Shown piece after piece: positions 6,842 through 16,500 of a stretch of DNA of 39,760 bases. The stretch spans positions 1 through 39,760 of the forward strand of contig PLCO01000054.1 of the NCBI GenBank assembly GCA_003134815.1, given 5' to 3'. The notes beneath the pieces were generated by a model. That model was not told where the DNA came from and did not search any database. It saw only the letters and a list, made by a program, of their open reading frames with translations. This DNA is from Acidobacteriaceae bacterium. Its GTDB lineage: Bacteria > Acidobacteriota > Terriglobia > Terriglobales > Acidobacteriaceae. The first letter of the stretch is position 1. Each line of letters starts with the position of its first letter. Made by a program: the position numbers and the translations under genes.

Positions 6842-9613
6842 ATGAAGCGCAGAGAGTTTCTGAAGGTTGCGGGAGCGGCTTCGGCGGCGAGCCTTGTGCC
6901 GAGCGCGATGGCGCAGGCAGGCCGCGGCTGTTCGATCGTCATTGATGCGAACGATCCCGTAGCTGGAGCGTCGCCGGTGCAATGGGCCGCGGAGCAGTTG
7001 CGTGCGGCGCTGGCGGCGAAGGGCGCGCTGTGTCGGATCGTACCGCCTGGCGAGCGAGTTCGCGGATCGGCGTTTTATGTGGTGGTGAACTCGGCGAGTG
7101 TGACGTCGGTGGGGCAGGCGTCAACGGGGCAGACGACGGGCGGACTGGCGCAGGCGCCGCATCTGGCGGCGTGGCATGGAGGGGCGGAGTCCTTCACTTT
7201 GACACCGGGACGGTACGCCGGAATGCCGGCCACATTGGTTTCCGCCAGCGATGTGCTCGGCTACGTTTATGGATTGCTGGAGATGGCGGAGCGAGTGCAG
7301 TTTGCCGCAGACGCGAGAGTTGGATTGCGGCTGGCGCAGCCGATTCTGGAGAAACCGGCGAATGAAGTGCGCAGTGTTGGGCGCTACTTTTGCAGCGAGG
7401 TCGAGGACAAGGCGTGGCTCTACGACAAGGATTTCTGGCTGGGCTATTTAGATTTGCTGGTGTCATGCAGGTTCAACCGGTTCTGCCTGGCGTTTGGGCT
7501 TGAGTACGATTTTCCCAGAGGTGTGACGAGCGATTATCTGCACTTTCCCTATCCATATATGGTGAAAGTTCCGGGATACGACGTGCGTGTGATGCAGTTG
7601 ACCGCCGCGGACGGAACGGTGCTGCCTGCGCCGGTTGAGCTGAGCGACCACGAACGGCAAATGAACCTGGACGCGTTGAAATTTATTGCCGCACAGGCGG
7701 CCGCGCGAGGATTGCACTTTCAACTGGGAATCTGGACGCATGCGTATGAGTGGACCGACAGCCCGAAGGCATATCACAGGATTGAGGGGCTGACGGCGGA
7801 GACACATGCCGCTTACTGCCGCGACGCGCTGGCGATGCTGCTGAAGGAGTGCCCTGAGATACAGGGACTGACGATGCGCGTGCATGGCGAGAGCGGAATT
7901 CCGGAGGGGAGTTACGACTTCTGGCGGACATTGTTTGAGGCCATAAAGCGAAGTGGGCGCACGGTCGAGATCGACATGCACGCCAAGGGCGTGGATGAAA
8001 CGATGATCGAGATTGCGGCAGCGACCGGAATGCCAGTGAAGCTGGGAGCGAAGTATTCCGCGGAACACCAAAGTCTCGGGTATCAGCAGGCGGACATTCG
8101 GCCGCTGGAGATTCCGACGGCGGTGCACGAGGCGCTGGGGCCCTTCGCGGTGAGTTCGGGTGCGCGCTCGTTTACTCGGTATGGTTATGCGGATTTTCTG
8201 AAGTCCGGCAGCCGATACAAATTGTTGTTCCGGCTGTGGCCGGGCACGCAGCGGCATTTGCTGAGCGCGGACCCGGAGATGGCAGCGGCGTATGGGAGGA
8301 CAGCGCACTTTTGCGGAGCCGTTGGATTGGACTTGATGGAGCCGCTGACGTTCAAGGGAAGGGAAGGATCGGGGCATACGGGCGGGCGTTGCGCGTATGC
8401 GGACGCGACCCTGAATCCGAAGGCCGATTGGGAGAAATTCGAGCTTTACTACAGGGTTTGGGGGCGGCGGTTTTACGATCCGGAGGCGAATCCGGAGGCG
8501 TGGCGACGGTGGCTGCGCAAAAGCTTTGGCGCGGGCGCAGTTGCGGTGGAGACGGCCGTGGCGAATGCGAGCCGGATTCTGCCACTGCTGACTTCCGCGC
8601 ATTTGCCGTCGGCATCGAATCATTCATTCTGGCCGGAGATGTATACGAACATGCCGATGGTGCGTGGAAGCGGGTTTACGCCTTACAGCGATACGCCGGA
8701 GCCGCGATGCTTTGCGACGGTAAGCGCGCTCGACCCGGTTTTGTTCGCAACGATCGAAGCGCACGCCGCGGATGAAATGGGGCTGGCAGCGAATCCCAAG
8801 TACTCGCCGATTGAGGTGGCGCAGTGGATGGAGGACTTCGCGACTGCTTCGAGCGCGGCACTGGACGAGGCTCGCAGCAAAACAGCAGCACGGCGGTCGG
8901 CTGCTTTTCGCCGCATCGAAGCGGACGTGGAGATTCAGATTGGGTTGGGTTGGTTCTTCGCATCGAAGCTGCGCGGCGGCGTGATGTACGCCGTCTTTGA
9001 GCAATCGGAGGACGCGGAAGCGGGACGCCAAGCGGTGGACCAGTACAGGATGGCGCGAGAGGCGTGGGCAGACATGGCGAGCAAAGCCGCGGGAGTTTAT
9101 CAGGCCGACGTTTCCTACGGAAGCACGCCGATGCGGCGGGGACACTGGAGCGACCGGTTGAGCGAGATCGACAAGGATATTGCGGCGGTGGCGGAGAGGG
9201 TGAGGACTGTGGGGCGATCGGACATGTCCTCGCTGGATACACGGCACGCGATTGTTGAAGCCAGCGGCAGGCCCGGGCGACCACTCGTCGCGTGCAATCA
9301 CAAGCCGCCGGCGAGTTTTGTCGCTGGGGCGCCGTTGGCGCTTTCGGTAACGGTTCTGGTGCCTGATGAGGCGATCTCCGTCCGGCTCCACTATCGGCAT
9401 GTAGATCAGGCGGAACGCTGGACGCGGGTGGAGATGCAAGGAGACGAAGGGATTTACACCGCGACGATCCCGGCCGTATATACGCAGTCCGATTTTCCGC
9501 TGGAATACTATTTCGATCTCACGGCGAGGAGCGGCGCGGCAACGCTGGAGCCGGCGTTCAATGAAACACTCTCAAATCAGCCCTACTATACGCTGATGAG
9601 AGCAGAGGAGTGA
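6842..9613 (+). CDS. Tat-exported large protein, glycoside-hydrolase-like
   Basis: This 923-residue protein begins with a twin-arginine signal (KRREFLKVAGAASAAS) ending near AMAQA, so it is probably exported folded. The region after it (about 30-160) resembles the small alpha/beta N-terminal domain found before the barrel in alpha-glucuronidases and beta-hexosaminidases: QWAAEQLRAAL, then the strand FYVVVNS. The central part (about 200-450) reads like a TIM barrel with LHFQLGIWTHAYEW, LTMRVHGESGI, EIDMHAKGVDE and MPVKLGAKYSAEHQ, each strand carrying polar or acidic residues. The C-terminal ~100 residues look like a beta-sandwich. Activity on uronic-acid or amino-sugar glycans is a guess. I cannot assign catalytic residues. 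Confidence 0.75.
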   Translation: MKRREFLKVAGAASAASLVPSAMAQAGRGCSIVIDANDPVAGASPVQWAAEQLRAALAAKGALCRIVPPGERVRGSAFYVVVNSASVTSVGQASTGQTTGGLAQAPHLAAWHGGAESFTLTPGRYAGMPATLVSASDVLGYVYGLLEMAERVQFAADARVGLRLAQPILEKPANEVRSVGRYFCSEVEDKAWLYDKDFWLGYLDLLVSCRFNRFCLAFGLEYDFPRGVTSDYLHFPYPYMVKVPGYDVRVMQLTAADGTVLPAPVELSDHERQMNLDALKFIAAQAAARGLHFQLGIWTHAYEWTDSPKAYHRIEGLTAETHAAYCRDALAMLLKECPEIQGLTMRVHGESGIPEGSYDFWRTLFEAIKRSGRTVEIDMHAKGVDETMIEIAAATGMPVKLGAKYSAEHQSLGYQQADIRPLEIPTAVHEALGPFAVSSGARSFTRYGYADFLKSGSRYKLLFRLWPGTQRHLLSADPEMAAAYGRTAHFCGAVGLDLMEPLTFKGREGSGHTGGRCAYADATLNPKADWEKFELYYRVWGRRFYDPEANPEAWRRWLRKSFGAGAVAVETAVANASRILPLLTSAHLPSASNHSFWPEMYTNMPMVRGSGFTPYSDTPEPRCFATVSALDPVLFATIEAHAADEMGLAANPKYSPIEVAQWMEDFATASSAALDEARSKTAARRSAAFRRIEADVEIQIGLGWFFASKLRGGVMYAVFEQSEDAEAGRQAVDQYRMAREAWADMASKAAGVYQADVSYGSTPMRRGHWSDRLSEIDKDIAAVAERVRTVGRSDMSSLDTRHAIVEASGRPGRPLVACNHKPPASFVAGAPLALSVTVLVPDEAISVRLHYRHVDQAERWTRVEMQGDEGIYTATIPAVYTQSDFPLEYYFDLTARSGAATLEPAFNETLSNQPYYTLMRAEE

Positions 9614-9727
9614 CGCGGATTTGTTTCGGTTTCGGGCGATTTCCGGTCAGGTTGCAAAGCGCGGCGAGACATGTGGATCGTTGGATGTACAGGCGCGGGT
9701 GCGGTGCGGTATCCTGAGGCTTAACCG

Positions 9728-10006
9728 ATGATTTTTTCCCGCGACTACATTGGGTATCTTACCCGCCGCACGGTCAAGCACCTGATCGAAGCAAAGATGA
9801 TCACCACCAGCGATCTGAAGGTGACGGAGGAGCGCGTGAACACGGCGCTCATCGAGGAACTCGCGCTGGAGGACCGCATCAACGAAGAGGTGCGCGTGAT
9901 TCTGGACGCCTATTCCGATGAGATGCGCAAGAGCGGCGCGCAATACGCCGAGATGTTTAAGAAGGTGAAGACCGAGCTGACCAAGAAATACAAGGCGGTG
10001 CTATGA
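9728..10006 (+). CDS. DUF507 family protein (first of tandem pair)
   Basis: A 92-residue, mostly alpha-helical cytoplasmic protein with the DUF507 look: FSRDYIGYLTRRTVKHLI, then a Glu-rich helix and a closing YAEMFKKVKTELTKKY. Function of this family is unknown to me. Its stop codon overlaps the start of the next DUF507 gene (ATGA at 10003-10006), so the two are translationally coupled and may form a heterodimer. The upstream 114-base spacer ends in GGTATCCTGAGG, which may hold a -10-like element, but no clear -35 is visible. Confidence 0.85.
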   Translation: MIFSRDYIGYLTRRTVKHLIEAKMITTSDLKVTEERVNTALIEELALEDRINEEVRVILDAYSDEMRKSGAQYAEMFKKVKTELTKKYKAVL

Positions 10007-10278
10007 GGCTCAACCGCGACAAGCTGAACAAGCTGGCCCACACCGTGGCTGACACGCTGGCGGAGATTGACCAGGTTGGGTTCCTGGAGGATCGCAACAC
10101 GATCCGGCAGGAGGCGCGGAAAGAGCTGGAGATTCTGCTGACCGAGGAAGCGAAAATCGACGCGATGGCGCGACAGAAGATTGCCAACCAGCGGAAGATT
10201 ATCCAGGAAGGCTCGCAGGAGTGGGACATTTTGTACCGCAAATATTACAACGACGAAGTGCGCAAGCTGGGGATTTGA
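10003..10278 (+). CDS. DUF507 family protein (second of tandem pair)
   Basis: A 91-residue helical protein related to its upstream neighbour in length and helix pattern: RLNRDKLNKLAHTVADTL, then EILLTEEAKIDAMARQKI and the ending WDILYRKYYNDEVRKLGI. It overlaps the preceding gene by four bases (ATGA). The pair looks like an ancient duplication. The sequence similarity between the two is low, suggesting distinct roles. No signal peptide or membrane span. Function unknown. Confidence 0.85.
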   Translation: MRLNRDKLNKLAHTVADTLAEIDQVGFLEDRNTIRQEARKELEILLTEEAKIDAMARQKIANQRKIIQEGSQEWDILYRKYYNDEVRKLGI

Positions 10279-10316
10279 GCGGCTGCCGCGCCTTTGGGGC
10301 GATGCTCGATTCGCCT

Positions 10317-10344
10317 TTGGCTCGGGCCTGATTTTTGTTAGAGT
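10317..10344 (+). promoter_or_regulatory. Possible sigma-70-type promoter for tRNA-Glu
   Basis: TTGGCT at 10317-10322 and TAGAGT at 10339-10344 are separated by 16 bases and lie about 44 bases before the tRNA. Both hexamers are imperfect matches to the consensus. The position between the DUF507 pair and the tRNA fits an independent promoter. The call is tentative. Confidence 0.35.
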
Positions 10345-10387
10345 AAAGGAGTGGCCCGCGACCGCGGGCAGCCTCCTTAAAAGCTGT

Positions 10388-10462
10388 GGCGCTATCGTCT
10401 AGGGGTTAGGACGTGAGATTCTCAATCTTAAAACCCGGGTTCGATTCCCGGTAGCGCTACCA
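10388..10462 (+). tRNA. tRNA-Glu (anticodon CTC)
   Basis: The acceptor stem pairs 10388-10394 (GGCGCTA) with 10452-10458 (TAGCGCT), with one G-T pair at the end. TCGTCTAG opens the D-arm, as is usual for tRNA-Glu. The anticodon stem pairs 10414-10418 with 10426-10430 around the loop TTCTCAA, giving anticodon CTC at 10421-10423. The T-arm is CCGGGTTCGATTCCCGG. The discriminator is A and CCA is encoded at 10460-10462. It reads GAG codons, abundant in this high-GC window. Confidence 0.95.
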
Positions 10463-10478
10463 GACAAGACACGCTAAG

Positions 10479-10506
10479 GCCCGCTATTTCAGCGGGCTTT
10501 GCTTTT
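10479..10506 (+). terminator. Terminator after tRNA-Glu
   Basis: A 7-bp perfect stem (GCCCGCT at 10479-10485 and AGCGGGC at 10491-10497) with a 5-base loop is followed by TTTGCTTTTG. It lies 16 bases after the tRNA CCA end. Confidence 0.8.
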
Positions 10507-10514
10507 GATCGAAG

Positions 10515-10551
10515 AGCGTGCTGACGCACGCTAGCCGCAAATCGCGCGATT
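10515..10551. repeat. Two adjacent palindromes upstream of the small cytochrome
   Basis: A perfect 7-bp inverted repeat (AGCGTGC at 10515-10521, GCACGCT at 10526-10532) is followed by the 12-base palindrome AATCGCGCGATT at 10540-10551. Neither is followed by a T-run. They could be operator-like sites for the downstream cytochrome gene or residual hairpins. No function can be assigned. Confidence 0.4.
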
Positions 10552-10657
10552 CGTGTGGACTGCCCGATGTTTTGTGCCAGTAGATTGTTGGTGTAGCGCA
10601 GCGGGTGAAGTATCTAACCCGCCTCCTTCGAGGGAGTGGAAAAGGGGGAAGCGTTGT

Positions 10658-10999
10658 GTGCTTTCCACTTTTCCATGCCCCGTTTCTTTCTCCATCAGCC
10701 ATGCAGCCGGCGCCGCGGTCTTCAACGAAAGCGAATGCCGGCATTGCCACAGCATAGGAAACGCCGGCGGCCACAGGGGGCCCGATCTGTCGGGAGTTGG
10801 AAGAAGGAAATCGAAGGCCGCACTGCGGCAGCAGATTGTCTACGGCAGCAAGGTCATGCCGGCTTTCGGGGACGATCTTGAGACGAATGAGCTGAAGGAT
10901 CTGATTTCCTACCTGAAATCTTGCCGTCAGAAGCCGGCAAAGATTGAGCGCACATCCGATCAAAACACGCCTGATCAGGGCACGCCCGCTTCAAAGTGA
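10658..10999 (+). CDS. Small monohaem cytochrome c
   Basis: The product has one haem-binding motif CRHCH (about 27-31), followed by GGHRGPDLSGVG and the likely distal ligand methionine in VMPAFGDDL. The C-terminal helix ELKDLISYLKSC completes a class I cytochrome c domain. I chose GTG 10658 because AGGGGGA at 10643-10649 lies about 8 bases upstream. The resulting 113-residue protein has only a short, weakly hydrophobic N-terminus and no clear signal peptide, which is odd for a c-type cytochrome that must mature outside the cytoplasm. The 5' end may therefore be degraded or misread. The tail after the domain is hydrophilic. It ends 16 bases from the convergent aminotransferase gene. Confidence 0.7.
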   Translation: MLSTFPCPVSFSISHAAGAAVFNESECRHCHSIGNAGGHRGPDLSGVGRRKSKAALRQQIVYGSKVMPAFGDDLETNELKDLISYLKSCRQKPAKIERTSDQNTPDQGTPASK

Positions 11000-11015
11000 C
11001 GGAAATGGACGCTCT

Positions 11016-12161
11016 TCACGCAACACTGGAAATTGCCTCGCGCAGTGCGTTCGCTACCTCTCGCTGTTGACCTTCTGTGATGCGGTTGAAAAATGGAAGA
11101 GCCAACGTACGTCGCGCGATGGATTCGGTGAGAGAGAAATGGCCTACGCCGGTCATGTTCGAGGCGCGCCATACAGGCTGCATGTGGATGGGCGCGAAGT
11201 AGCGGCCTGTGGCGATACCGCGCCGGACAAGTGCGGCCTGCACTCGTTCGCGGTCGGCGCCTTCAGGCAGCCGGACGACATAGACAAACCAACTAAGCTC
11301 GCGGCGCGGAAGTAGGAGAGGCGGACGCACGAGACCGGGCACATCCGCGAGAAGGGCATCGTAGCGCTCGGCGGCCTGGCGACGGAGAGCGAGTATCTCA
11401 TCGATTCGCTGCAATTGAACGCGGCCAAGAGCGCAAGCCAACTCCGAAAGTCGATAGTTGTAGCCCGGCTCGACGTGGTCGAGCCAGTCGACACTCGCAT
11501 CGGGGCTCGCGTCGGGGCTTGAATCGCGGCCCTGATTTCTAAGCCGGCGCAGGCGTGCGGCGTGCGCTGAATCGCGGAGCAATACCGCGCCGCCCTCGCC
11601 GGTGGTGATCTGCTTGTTAGGGTAGAAACCGAGAACAGCGAGATCGCCGAAGCTGCCGGCGATGCGCCCATCGAAGCGCGCACCGATGGCCTCGGATGCA
11701 TCTTCAATGAGGAGGAGTTGATGGCGCCGAGAAAGCTCTTTGAGTACGTCCAATTGCGCGGGTATGCCGAATGTGTGAACCGCAAGAATGGCACGCGTGC
11801 GCGGAGAGACGGCGTGCTCCACGGCAGCGGGGTCAAGATTGAGCGTGACGGGATCAATCTCGGCAAGGACAGGCGATGCGCGCACTTGGAGCACCGCGTT
11901 GACCACGGCCACGAAAGTAAAAGAAGGAAGGATGACCTCGTCGCCCTCGCCAACACCAAGCGTGAGCAACGCCAGATGGAGGCCGGCGGTGCCGGAACTC
12001 ACGGCCACCGCATGATCCACATCGTGATAGGCGGCCAGCTCCGCTTCAAAGGCCGCAAGCTCCGAACCCTGGCTGAGGTACGGCGTGCGCAGAACGGCAG
12101 TGACTGCAGCGACCTCCGCCTCGGTAATGTCAGGCGCCGAGAGGGGAATGCGCGCAGTCAT
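11016..12161 (-). CDS. DegT/DnrJ/EryC1/StrS-family sugar aminotransferase
   Basis: This 381-residue pyridoxal-phosphate enzyme transfers an amino group to a keto-sugar nucleotide. It has VSSGTAGLHLAL at about 54-65, LPSFTFVA near 78, the cofactor-contacting Asp in IEDASEAIGA (D154) and the Schiff-base lysine in FYPNKQITTGEGG (K183). NYRLSEL and the C-terminal HMQPVWR region are also typical. Length is normal. A small Asp/Pro/Ser insert (SSPDASPDAS) lies around residue 220. It overlaps the stop of the upstream NeuC-like gene (ATGA), so the two form an operon. By context it probably makes an amino sugar for a nonulosonic-acid-type or other surface glycan. The exact sugar is unknown. Confidence 0.9.
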   Translation of the reverse strand: MTARIPLSAPDITEAEVAAVTAVLRTPYLSQGSELAAFEAELAAYHDVDHAVAVSSGTAGLHLALLTLGVGEGDEVILPSFTFVAVVNAVLQVRASPVLAEIDPVTLNLDPAAVEHAVSPRTRAILAVHTFGIPAQLDVLKELSRRHQLLLIEDASEAIGARFDGRIAGSFGDLAVLGFYPNKQITTGEGGAVLLRDSAHAARLRRLRNQGRDSSPDASPDASVDWLDHVEPGYNYRLSELACALGRVQLQRIDEILALRRQAAERYDALLADVPGLVRPPLLLPRRELSWFVYVVRLPEGADRERVQAALVRRGIATGRYFAPIHMQPVWRASNMTGVGHFSLTESIARRTLALPFFNRITEGQQREVANALREAISSVA

Positions 12162-13471
12162 GAGCGTTCCAGTTGGGCCGATTCGAAAATTGACGGAATC
12201 GGTACGGGCTGCTTGATGAGAAGGCCGTCGAGCGAAACGGCGGCCAGCACACGTGCAATCGTCTGCGCCGCTGTGCCATCGCCATAGGGATTGGTCATAC
12301 CAGCGAGGCTCTCGCGGAAGGCAGGACTGAGAGCGCGATTGAGCGCGTCACGGATGGCGGGAGATTCAGCGGGCACATCGATCACGTTGCGCGCGCGTTC
12401 ACGGCCTTGCTGACGAATGCCCACGTTGACAACAGGCAGAGCGAAGGATGCCGCCTCCATAATGCCGCTGGAGGAGTTGCCCACAAGCACGTCGGCGTGG
12501 CCAAGCAGGCTCCAGTATTTTACAGCGTCGAGATTGACGAAGACGTGAGTGTGCGCGCGCGTTGCCGCAAGAGATCGGGCACGCTCAATGAGCGCGAGGC
12601 TTCCTGCATCAGCGTTGGGATAAACGAAGACGATTTGCCCCGGCGCCTGGGAGAGCGCGGCGAAGAACGCATCCGCTTCGGCGTTGGTGTCGCGCAAGAT
12701 AGTGACGGGATGCCATGCGGCAACAACCGTGGGCGGCTCGAGCGAAAGGCCCAGGCGTGCCTCCAGAGATGCGCGATCGAGCAGCGTAGAGCGGCGCAAG
12801 TGATCGAGCGAAGGTGCTCCAGCGCGGTGCACACGCCAGGGCTCTTCGCCCATGGCGATGACGCGGAGCCGTGCGGTCTCAGTCGAAGTGAAGTGAACGT
12901 GCGCGAGCTTGGTCAAAGCGTTGCGCACTGCGTCGTCAATGGCGCCCTGGCTCACCTCGCCGCCTTCGATGTGGGCGATGGGAATACGCAGAGCAAGAGC
13001 CGTTGCAGCGGGGGCGAGCATTTCGTAGCGGTCGGCAATGAGCAGCAGTAGATCCGGCCGCCACGCAGTGAGCGCATCGGCGAGGCCCAAAATGGCCAGG
13101 CCAATCGTTTTGGCCATTCCGGTGTCAGTGTCGGAGCTGAGCAGGCACTCGATGCGTGCCTGAATGGGAAAGCCGTCGCGCTCGATCTCCTTGAGCGTGT
13201 TTCCGAATTGCGGCGAGAGATGGGGCCCGAGAGCGAATACGCCCAGCTCGATTTCAGGATTGCCGGCGAGCTCACGCAGCGGCCAGTAAAGATGGCTGTA
13301 GTCGGCGCGCGAAGTGGTGACGACGCCGATGCGGCGCCGCGCGGCAGGCGTTGGAAACTGCGCGGGAAATCCGCGTCCATTCACGTCATTTTGCGGCGCT
13401 AGCACAGGAGAAGTATAAATTGAATGCTCGATATAGCCTGCTTGCACGGTGTATGAGTCGCCCTGCCGCAT
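12158..13471 (-). CDS. UDP-N-acetylglucosamine 2-epimerase, hydrolysing (NeuC/LegG-like)
   Basis: The protein shows NeuC-family features: RRRIGVVTTSRADYSHLYWP near the N-terminus, LLLIADRYEMLAPA, the active-site stretch IAHIEGGEVSQGAIDDA, the nucleotide-sugar contact VGNSSSGIMEA and NVGIRQQGRERA. These enzymes hydrolyse UDP-GlcNAc or UDP-diNAcBac while epimerising C2, the entry to sialic or legionaminic acids. The start at ATG 13471 gives 437 residues, about 50 longer than usual at the N-terminus. GCGGGG lies just upstream. Longer readings run into the divergent gene and are unlikely. It overlaps the aminotransferase gene by ATGA. No synthase (NeuB-type) or cytidylyltransferase is visible, so the pathway must be completed elsewhere. 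Confidence 0.88.
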   Translation of the reverse strand: MRQGDSYTVQAGYIEHSIYTSPVLAPQNDVNGRGFPAQFPTPAARRRIGVVTTSRADYSHLYWPLRELAGNPEIELGVFALGPHLSPQFGNTLKEIERDGFPIQARIECLLSSDTDTGMAKTIGLAILGLADALTAWRPDLLLLIADRYEMLAPAATALALRIPIAHIEGGEVSQGAIDDAVRNALTKLAHVHFTSTETARLRVIAMGEEPWRVHRAGAPSLDHLRRSTLLDRASLEARLGLSLEPPTVVAAWHPVTILRDTNAEADAFFAALSQAPGQIVFVYPNADAGSLALIERARSLAATRAHTHVFVNLDAVKYWSLLGHADVLVGNSSSGIMEAASFALPVVNVGIRQQGRERARNVIDVPAESPAIRDALNRALSPAFRESLAGMTNPYGDGTAAQTIARVLAAVSLDGLLIKQPVPIPSIFESAQLERS

Positions 13472-13525
13472 ATCCCCGCGCTCGCGTACACTGAATGGTT
13501 CCGCGATGAGGGGAGAGTTACATCC

Positions 13526-16500
13526 GTGAGTGCGAGAACGATGCGTGGAGCTGGGTTGTGCGCGATTGCAGTTCTGGCGGGCGTACCGGCACTCTGCGCG
13601 CCGCGGAAGCACTTCGACGCCGACGCGATCCGGTTGAACAATCGAGGCGTGGCGCTCATGGGCCAGCAGTTCACCGAGCGTGCCGCGGAGAGCTTTGCCG
13701 AGGCATTCAAGAAGGACCCGAGGCTGGCGCAGGCAGCCGTCAATGAGGGCATTGCGCTGCTGTCGGAGCAAAAGCTGGATCAGGCCAAAGAATGGTTCCA
13801 GAAGGCTATTGCGGTTGATCCAAAGAATCCGCAGGCATGGTACAACCTGGGTTTAGCGCAGCATGGGGGAAATGAGCTCACGGATGCGCTGGCCAGTTTT
13901 CAGGAGGCGGTGAAGCTCGATCCCCGAGATGCAGACTCGTGGTATTTCGAAGGCGCCTGCTACCAGGAGATGCGGCAGTTCGACAAGGCGATTGCAACAT
14001 TCGAGAAGACGCTGGAGATTAACCCGCTGCATGCTTCGGCGGAGTTCGGTCTCGCACGTTCGCTGCAACGGGCGGGTCGCACAGCGGAGGCGAAGGAGCA
14101 CTTCGAACGCTTTCAGCATCTGACGAGCACCAAGATTTCATCGGCGCTGGGGCTGTCTTACGGAGAGCAGGGTCACTATTCCACAGTGACGGCGGTCGAA
14201 GAGCCGGAAACGATTCAACACGCGATGATTTCGGTGCGGCTTGTGGCGCAGCCAATGGTCGCGGCCACATCTGCAGGCGCTTCGTCATGGACGACGACCG
14301 GCGGGGCATGCATGATCGACGCGATGGGCTCAGGACGAATGGATCTGGTGCTGACGCAAGCGGGCGCACAGGCCATACGCATTTTGCACAATCGTGGCGG
14401 CGGCAGCTTTGAGGAACTGGATACGACGGCAATGGGGCTGGGGGCGAGCGGCCATGCAGTGGCATGCGCAGTTGGCGATTACGACGGCGATGGATTGAAC
14501 GATCTGGCTGTGGCTCTGGACGACCGCGTGCTTCTGTTTCACAACCTCGGTCACGGGCAATTCAAGGACGTTACGGGGCAGTCGGGACTTTTGCCGCGCA
14601 ACCGCCCCACGGGAATTACGTTTGTGGATTATGACCACGATGGCGATCTTGACCTGCTCCTGACCGGTGCGCCTTTGAAGCCGGGCGATGCGCCGAATGT
14701 TCTATGGCGCAACAATGGCGACGCGACGTTTACTGAGCAAACGGAGCCGACCGGGCTGGGTGGAAGCGGCAAAACCGCGGCAACAATCCTGACTGATTTC
14801 AATAACGATCGCGCCGTGGATCTTGCGGTGACAGGCGATGGACCTTCGCCGCTGATTTCTGTGAATCCACGCGAAGGCAAGTATCCCAAGCAGCCGCTGT
14901 ATGCGAATGTGAAGCTTTCGCCAACGGTTGGCATAGCCGTGCTCGACTACAACAAGGATGGCTGGATGGACATTGCGGTGACGCACGCCGGCGCACCGGG
15001 ACTCTCATTGTGGCGAAACGTTGCGCGGCCGGATCACATAAGCCGGCGCTTCGAGCGCGTCGCATTGACGCTCATTGGAGCAGTGCGCGGATGGGGACTG
15101 ACGCCCGTCGATATTGATAACGATGGCTGGATCGACCTGGCGGCGATTGTGGAGACCCGGGCCGGGTCAAAGGTAAAGGTCTTCCGCAATCGCGGCGATG
15201 GCAGTTTCGAGGACGTGAGTCATGCGTTGGGGCTGGATGCGGTGAAGTTGGCGGCGCCGCGCGGACTGATTGCCGCCGATGTGGACGGCGATGGCGCGCC
15301 CGATCTGATCGTGACCCAGGAAAATGCGCCTCCTGTCCTGCTGCGAAATGTGGGCGCAAACAAGAACCACTTTGTGCGCATCGACCTGACCGGCTTTGCG
15401 GACAACAAGACGGGTCTCGGGGCGAAGGTTGAGGTGTTCGCGAACGGACTGTGGCAGAAGTGGGAGCTTGCGGGCGCGTCGGGCTATCAAACGCAGGCTC
15501 CGCCGCAGATTCTTGTGGGCCTCGGCGATGCGCCAGGCATCGATCTACTGCGCATTCTGTGGCCCACTGGCGTGCTGCAGGACGAGATCGATCTGCCTCA
15601 GCAGCAGGTAATCGCGATGAAAGAGGTGGACCGTCGCGGCAGCTCGTGTCCCGTTTTGTTCGCGTGGGACGGTCATCGCTACAAATTCGTGACAGACGTG
15701 ATTGGTGCGGCTGTAGTGGGGCACTGGTTCACGCCTACACGGCACAACACGCCCAACCCTGGTGAGTGGGTGAAGATTGACGGCGCGAATGCCGCGCTAG
15801 TGAGCGACAAGATCAGCGTGCGCTTTATGGAGCCGATGGAAGAGGTGAACTACATCGACCAACTGCGCATGGTCGCGGTCGATCACCCGGAGGATGTGGA
15901 GGTGAATCCCGACGAGCGATTCCTCGATGATCCGCCCTTTGCGTCGGGCCGCGTAGTGGCGAGCGAAGAAACGCGTGCGCCGGTAGGCGCGTGGGATGGC
16001 GAAGGGCGTGATGCGCTCGACAAGCTAAGCCGCCGGGATCACATGTTTGCCAGCGGATTCACGGCGCTGCCTTACGACGGGTTTGCCGACCTGCATGCGC
16101 TGACACTTGACCTTGGCCAAATCAAACCGGATGCACCACTGCGGCTGCTGATGACCGGCTATGTGAACTACTTTAGCGCGACTTCGCTGTATGCCGCGTG
16201 GCAGGCGGGGTTGAAGGAGATTCCGCCGTACGTTGAAGCGCAGCTCCCGGATGGCACGTGGCAGCGAATCCCGGGAGATGCAGGGTTCCCGGCAGGGTTG
16301 GAGCGGACGATCGTAGTGGACCTGACGGGCAAGCTGCCGGCGGGAACGCGGCGGATTCGGCTGATGACGAATCTGCAGATCTTCTGGGACCAGGTGCTGA
16401 TCGACCAGAGCTCGGGCGTGCAGACGCGGACAACGGAGATTCCACTGGCCAGCGCAATGCTACATTTCCGCGGCTATCCAAAGCAGATTGAGGGCGCGAG

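Noticed and set aside
7463..8623. 386-codon minus-strand open frame
   Set aside because: Antisense to the Tat-exported protein; Arg/Pro-rich shadow with no start signal.
10944..12287. Plus-strand frames over the aminotransferase and epimerase genes
   Set aside because: Antisense to two clear enzymes; no signature or start signal.
13472..13771. Extra 100 codons upstream of the NeuC-like gene
   Set aside because: They overlap the divergent TPR gene's signal peptide region and lack family similarity; ATG 13471 is adequate.
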